A stretch of DNA of 64,000 bases, taken from the NCBI RefSeq assembly GCF_030814475.1, contig NZ_JAUSVF010000007.1, positions 48,819-112,818 on the forward strand, in the 5' to 3' direction. Positions 60,452 to 64,000 of this stretch are shown piece by piece (position 1 is the stretch's first letter; every line of letters starts with the position of its first letter). The stretch is from Pararhizobium capsulatum DSM 1112 (GTDB taxonomy: Bacteria; Pseudomonadota; Alphaproteobacteria; Rhizobiales; Rhizobiaceae). Below the pieces are notes generated by a model. The model did not search any database. It saw only the letters and a program-made list of their open reading frames with translations, and had not been told where the DNA came from. Both the position numbers and the translations under genes were made by a program.

Positions 60452-61492
60452 GTGGCAAAAATCGTTGTACTTGGGGCCGGGGTGATGGGCACGGCACTCT
60501 GCGTGCCTGCTTCCGAAAATGGCCACACAGTGCTGCTCGTCGGTACGCCGCTCGACCAAAATATCGTGGCGACCCTGCGGCAACCGGGCGGGGTCCACCC
60601 CAAACTCGATGACCCGTTGTCCGCCAACGTCGAAGCAATTTCTTTCGACGCGTTGCGGTCCGACCACCTTGGCAATGCTGACTTCATAGTTGCCGGGGTG
60701 AGCAGCCCCGGCATCGAATGGGTGACCGATATGCTCAACCGGCTTATGGCCGCACCCTGTCCCGTGGCCTTCGTGACAAAGGGTCTCGACGCGAGGGGGG
60801 CCACCGTATCGACCTATGCCCAGGCGCTTCCTCCGCGTATTCCGATGATGAGCGCCTTCGTCGCAATCGGCGGACCTTGTATCGCTCGCGAACTTGCTAA
60901 CCGTTTGCCGACTGCCAGTATTTACGCCTGTCGGGATATTTCCGTCGCCGAACGGTTCGCCAAGATCATGGAGACAGACTACTACCGTTTGTCGGTGACG
61001 ACGGATGACACGGGCATCGAAGCCTGCGCCGCCCTCAAGAATTTTTTTGCGATTGGCGTCAGCGCCATGCAGACACGATATCCAGATCCGAGACGCGCAA
61101 ATAGTCAGTCCAAGAATCCCACGGCAGCAGCCTTCACCCAGGCCACTTTGGAAATGGCGAGGCTCTGCGAGCGGCTGGGCGGCCAATCCGCTACCGCCTT
61201 CGGGCTTGCCGGTCTTGGCGATCTGCATGTCACCGTCGGCGGAGGACGCAACAGTCGCCTTGGTCACGGTCTCGGAACGGGCCGCACGGTCCTTGATGTA
61301 CTGTCCAGGGAATTGCTCGGCGAAACGGTCGAAGGCGTCGATACGGCACGGGTACTTGCGACCATGCCGCTGGATGAGCCGCTTACCAAAGGAGACGCAA
61401 CCGGGTATTTCCCGCTTGCGTCTGCTATCATGGATGCCGTTCTTGAGCACAAACCCTTCGCGTTGGATTTTTCCAGCCTCGTTGTTCGGTAG
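60452..61492 (+). CDS. GpsA-like NAD(P)-dependent glycerol-3-phosphate dehydrogenase
   Basis: 346 residues from GTG 60452 after GGAGG. Rossmann start IVVLGAGVMGTALCVPASENGH, VAFVTKGLDARG, an active-site lysine region AALKNFFAIGVSAMQ, and GLAGLGDLHVTVGGGRNSRLGHGLG, matching the GpsA family with some departures (GVMGTA for GAWGTA, and VTVGGGRNSR for LTC...SRN). The cell should have a housekeeping gpsA elsewhere, so this is likely a catabolic paralogue working on a polyol phosphate made in this locus. It is the last gene of the operon. Confidence 0.87.
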   Translation: MAKIVVLGAGVMGTALCVPASENGHTVLLVGTPLDQNIVATLRQPGGVHPKLDDPLSANVEAISFDALRSDHLGNADFIVAGVSSPGIEWVTDMLNRLMAAPCPVAFVTKGLDARGATVSTYAQALPPRIPMMSAFVAIGGPCIARELANRLPTASIYACRDISVAERFAKIMETDYYRLSVTTDDTGIEACAALKNFFAIGVSAMQTRYPDPRRANSQSKNPTAAAFTQATLEMARLCERLGGQSATAFGLAGLGDLHVTVGGGRNSRLGHGLGTGRTVLDVLSRELLGETVEGVDTARVLATMPLDEPLTKGDATGYFPLASAIMDAVLEHKPFALDFSSLVVR

Positions 61493-61762
61493 TCGCGGGT
61501 GCCCCGAGGTGCAATCGATCCGGGAGGCACGGCGAAAATGCGTAGATCGACAGCGTTCCTTATCTCGCTGCGATAGATGCGCCAAGTTCCATAATTGATC
61601 TTACGTGATTTTAGATAACATATTGATAGTATTATATGTTTTACTCAAAAAATGTTCACCGTAGTGGAGGCACCTTGTCAGCATTCCTAGAGCCCCAATG
61701 TTCCACGCTGTTCTTGTAAGCCATTCCGGCCTCAACGTGGAAACGTTATCCGATGCTCGCAA

Positions 61763-62197
61763 CTAGTGCCTTTGAAAGCGTATAGTAAAATCAGGGCGGT
61801 TTTTGAATTCTACGACTGACGCGGAGGTCGGTCTCCTCTTCCGTGCGTCTAGCTTTGAAGTCGTTAGCTGGTATGGGTCTCCGTCGCTATCGTGGAGTTT
61901 TTGCACGTATTTCGGATCGTGTTCCGTGGAATGAATGATGCTGAGAAATGCGGCCCGCGAAATTCCTTTTTTGATCGCCGTCGGATGTCGTTCCTTCACC
62001 GCATCGATAAGAGCCATGGGACACATTCCGGTCGACGCCAGGCGCCTTGGATCACTTTGTTGCAGTTTCGTTCTGAACGCCGATACGGAGACTCGCTGGC
62101 AAGTTTTAACGTTTAATTTTCGGGGCCATTGTGGCCAGTTCAGCGGCGCAAAACCGGCGGTGGGCTCGGAGGGACGACACGAACTCAGTGAAATCAA
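61763..62197 (-). CDS. Uncertain ORF, weak ProQ/FinO-like resemblance
   Basis: Open frame of 144 codons from TTG 62197; the first ATG is at 62026. The C-terminal part, MALIDAVKERHPTAIKKGIS followed by RAAFLSIIHSTEHDPKYVQKL, resembles in pattern the RNA-binding core of ProQ/FinO proteins (a helical A-region, then a Y-x-x-x-L segment and a D-G loop), but the match is weak and key Lys/Arg residues are not all evident. The N-terminal half reads poorly. It could be a short ProQ/FinO-like protein, a remnant, or a chance frame. Confidence 0.35.
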   Translation of the reverse strand: MISLSSCRPSEPTAGFAPLNWPQWPRKLNVKTCQRVSVSAFRTKLQQSDPRRLASTGMCPMALIDAVKERHPTAIKKGISRAAFLSIIHSTEHDPKYVQKLHDSDGDPYQLTTSKLDARKRRPTSASVVEFKNRPDFTIRFQRH

Positions 62198-62793
62198 TGG
62201 GCTATCCGATCGGTTAGCCAGCCAGTTTCGCGCTATGTTCCGAAGCGATGGCTAACCGGCCGTGGGACACCCTGCCCTTTGATCGCCTGCATTCCTGGCC
62301 TTTCGCCCTGTAGTGCGCATTGCGCAGGCCCGGGCGGCGGCTTCTCGGTTTTTGAAGTCGATGGGCGACCACCCCGGCGGAGATGATCGCCCACCAAGAA
62401 GCAAGGATGAACCTGCTTCGTTGTCCTCAGCCCGCGGGGTTCACCTTTGAGCGCGAGGTGTCGCTAGCCTTTGGGGTTGGGGTAGCTAGCGCCGTTGATC
62501 ATAGCGTGCGGTTGAAGCCGCAAATATAGCTATATTTGGGGACTGAAAAAGCGGATGCCATCGCCCAATTGGGTTAGGCGCGACTCAACGTGGTTTGTGT
62601 GCATAGTCCGTTCCGTCGCCGTTCGTGTGTGCTTTAGATTGACCAAATCTCGGTCACCTCAGCAGAATGAAGTGAGGTTCAAGCCGGTCGATTCTCACGG
62701 GCAGACCGTGACAGTAACTGCTGGGGCCGTCAGGAACATTCCCAGCCTGTCCTGCGTTTCCAGTGGACGGGTTTTTTGATCCAGGAGAGAGCG
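62198..62793. other. Non-coding stretch with a cluster of hairpins
   Basis: No coding gene is supported. Three stems lie within 130 bases: TGGGCGA (62362-62368) with TCGCCCA (62387-62393), GAAGCAAGG (62398-62406) with CCTGCTTC (62412-62419, one bulge), and CGCTAGC (62462-62468) with GCTAGCG (62485-62491). This could be a structured RNA or the remnant of a palindromic repeat. Confidence 0.4.
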
Positions 62794-62940
62794 ATGTGGT
62801 TCGCAGCCTACGTGTTCTCCAGCATCATCTTCCTCTGCCTCGCCGCCGTGACGATGGTGTCTGGCTTCTCGGTACTCCCAACCATTTTGGCTGGTTTGTC
62901 GTTCGCCGCGCTCTTGGCAATCATCAGATACGCTCGGTAG
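62794..62940 (+). CDS. Small membrane protein, 48 aa
   Basis: 48 residues starting MWFAAYVFSSIIFLCLAAVT, with AGGAGAG before the ATG. Almost the whole protein is two hydrophobic helices (residues 2-22 and 26-44) ending in the positively charged RYAR, so it sits in the inner membrane. No function can be assigned. Confidence 0.65.
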   Translation: MWFAAYVFSSIIFLCLAAVTMVSGFSVLPTILAGLSFAALLAIIRYAR

Positions 62941-63115
62941 ATGCCTAGCCGTCGGTTAAGCCCAGCAAGTCGTGGTAGCGCCCTCGGAATTGGAACATCC
63001 GCAGCCGACGAAGGTTTGCCCCAGAATGCGCTGAGACGTTCTGCGGGCTGCGAACGTGGTGCAAGACTCTGGATACCAGTTCACGGTCAGTCAGTTACAG
63101 CTTGAGGAGAGTAGG

Positions 63116-63337
63116 ATGCCAAGTTCGAACAATCATGTTGCCTCACTGGTGAAGGCGCGCGTTAAGTTAGTGGAAAGACGTCGCGCGGAGGCGGAGCGTG
63201 CCGGTACCGCAAGCAACATCGACGAGTGTTTCCTTGAGATTGTGAAATATCAGCAGGCTATTGAAGTGTTAGATAGGGCTATCGCCGACGAGGTCATGCT
63301 TGAGAAGAAGCCTTACACGGCCGACGACGTCCAGTAG
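63116..63337 (+). CDS. Small helical hypothetical protein, 73 aa
   Basis: 73 residues from ATG 63116 with GAGGAG upstream; 20 additional codons of the frame were dropped. It is highly charged and helical (SLVKARVKLVERRRAEAERA, then IVKYQQAIEVLDRAIADEVM), consistent with a coiled-coil. Typical of small rhizobial proteins of unknown role. The next gene starts two bases after its stop. Confidence 0.65.
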   Translation: MPSSNNHVASLVKARVKLVERRRAEAERAGTASNIDECFLEIVKYQQAIEVLDRAIADEVMLEKKPYTADDVQ

Positions 63338-63338
63338 T

Positions 63339-63530
63339 ATGATGACTTGGTTCGAATGTGGAAGAATTCTTCTGTGGGCATCCTGCGGAGTTGTAGCGGC
63401 ATTGATTGCGCGAGTTAAGAAGCGACGATGGTACCTTTGGCTTGTGATCGGGCTAATCCTCGTTCCCTTCGCGGTTGTTGGGATCGCGCAGCTGCCGGCC
63501 ATAAGCAAAATTAGTGAAACGGATGCATGA
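63339..63530 (+). CDS. Small membrane protein, 63 aa
   Basis: 63 residues beginning MMTWFECGRILLWASCGVV. Two hydrophobic helices flank a short basic loop (ARVKKRRWY), the second being LWLVIGLILVPFAVVGI. It starts right after the previous stop without its own strong ribosome-binding site, suggesting translational coupling. Function unknown. Confidence 0.55.
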   Translation: MMTWFECGRILLWASCGVVAALIARVKKRRWYLWLVIGLILVPFAVVGIAQLPAISKISETDA

Positions 63531-63579
63531 GAAGTCAAACGGGCCGAGACCGCCTAATGCCTATCGAAATTCCTCAATC

Positions 63580-63888
63580 ATGACCCCGATCACCGACTTC
63601 ATCGCAGAGCTTATCCGGGCCGCGAACAAGGTCGAGAAGCTAGGCGTACCGCAGCGGAAGCGCCTGCTTCAGCGGGCCATAGGCACGATTTACGCCTTGC
63701 GCGACAAGGTGGGCATGGTGTCAGACAAAAACTCGGCCGATGCTACCGCCCGTCTCAAGGTTGTGGCGGGAACGATCGATCGACGGACGAACGAAGAAGT
63801 AGGAGCGGCACTGCTTGTGGCGGCCGATATTATCCGCACGCTCAAGATCGTGCTGGATGCAAAGGATGAGGTTTTGAGGGGCGAATGA
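63580..63888 (+). CDS. Small helical hypothetical protein, 102 aa
   Basis: 102 residues from MTPITDFIAELIRAANKVEK, the natural start of a common small rhizobial protein; an upstream ATG at 63523 that overlaps the previous gene would add 19 residues. It is all-helical and soluble, with KLGVPQRKRLLQRAIGTIYALRDKVG in the middle. No function known. The start is uncertain because no clear ribosome-binding site is visible. Confidence 0.6.
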   Translation: MTPITDFIAELIRAANKVEKLGVPQRKRLLQRAIGTIYALRDKVGMVSDKNSADATARLKVVAGTIDRRTNEEVGAALLVAADIIRTLKIVLDAKDEVLRGE

Positions 63889-64000
63889 GGGGGCTACTTC
63901 CGCCAACGAATAACTCGTCGTTCCGCCAAGTTGCAGATTTTTCACGGTCCCGGACGTGCGGCCGCCAATCGACACGAAAGGCCCGGCGTTTTTTTTTTTT
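63889..64000. other. Non-coding end of window with T-run
   Basis: The last bases read GGCCCGGCG followed by a run of Ts to the edge. It could be the T-tail of a terminator whose stem cannot be fully judged, or an assembly edge. No gene is seen. Confidence 0.4.

Noticed and set aside
60329..61585. 418-codon open frame on the minus strand
   Set aside because: It is antisense to the GpsA-like gene and the end of the aldolase fusion; the sequence is rich in His, Arg and Gly, as shadow frames usually are.
63989..64000. T-run at the window edge as a terminator
   Set aside because: The stem before it is weak and the run reaches the last base, so it may be an assembly or window edge.

Overview
The window looks like an accessory replicon or genomic-island region of an alphaproteobacterium of the order Hyphomicrobiales (Rhizobiales), most likely Rhizobiaceae. 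The evidence is a BA14K-family protein, DUF2950 and DUF3300 exported proteins, rhizobial small proteins with a 'LRPDLRPANDN' motif, several glycerol/polyol-type ABC importers, fairly high GC and very dense operons. I found no rRNA, tRNA, CRISPR array or replication origin, and few housekeeping genes.

Region 1 (1-5.1 kb) holds small exported or envelope proteins (glycine-zipper lipoprotein, DUF2950, DUF3300, BA14K) and a truncated MFS transporter remnant. Region 2 (5.5-17.3 kb) is a compact single-strand operon: IclR-type regulator, complete branched-chain-type ABC importer (LivK/H/M/G/F), N-carbamoyl-D-amino-acid hydrolase, MDR oxidoreductase, hydantoinase, hydantoin racemase, D-serine/D-threonine-type PLP deaminase and RidA. 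Read together it is a route from imported 5-substituted hydantoin to N-carbamoyl-D-amino acid, D-amino acid and 2-oxo acid plus ammonia, with RidA clearing the imine. Region 3 (17.3-21.7 kb) is a patch of tiny genes and debris: small conserved proteins, a palindrome-controlled HTH cassette, a ParB-like fragment, and a CoA-transferase pseudogene split by a 61-bp palindromic insertion.

Region 4 (21.7-33.9 kb) is a polyol/sugar system. A SmoE/F/G/K-like ABC importer and a short-chain dehydrogenase are followed on the opposite strand by a CofD/YvcK-like protein, a ROK kinase fused to a second P-loop kinase-like domain, and a LacD-like class I aldolase. A divergent SorC-family regulator leads to a PdxJ homologue, a HAD phosphatase and a ribitol-2-dehydrogenase-like SDR. 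The CofD-like protein and the double-kinase fusion are unusual partners for sugar catabolism and are my best candidate for an undescribed system. Region 5 (34.2-36.0 kb) is a scar: a small gene, IS21-type terminal repeats, an MgtC-like gene and a decayed FGGY kinase.

Region 6 (36.0-61.5 kb) is a large polyol-phosphate locus. It has a DeoR regulator, a GlpSTPQV-like ABC importer with two unlike ATPases, a dihydroxyacetone-type kinase (DhaK, DhaL), an LsrF-like thiolase/aldolase, an SDR, an FGGY kinase, a SorC regulator, an AraM-type sn-glycerol-1-phosphate dehydrogenase, a HAD phosphatase, a GlpD-like protein with a deletion, a third polyol ABC importer, another SDR, a class II aldolase-SDR fusion and a GpsA-like dehydrogenase. 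The logic is: import polyol, oxidise or phosphorylate it, then cleave it to triose-level products. Region 7 (61.7-64 kb) holds small hypothetical genes and a hairpin-rich noncoding stretch.
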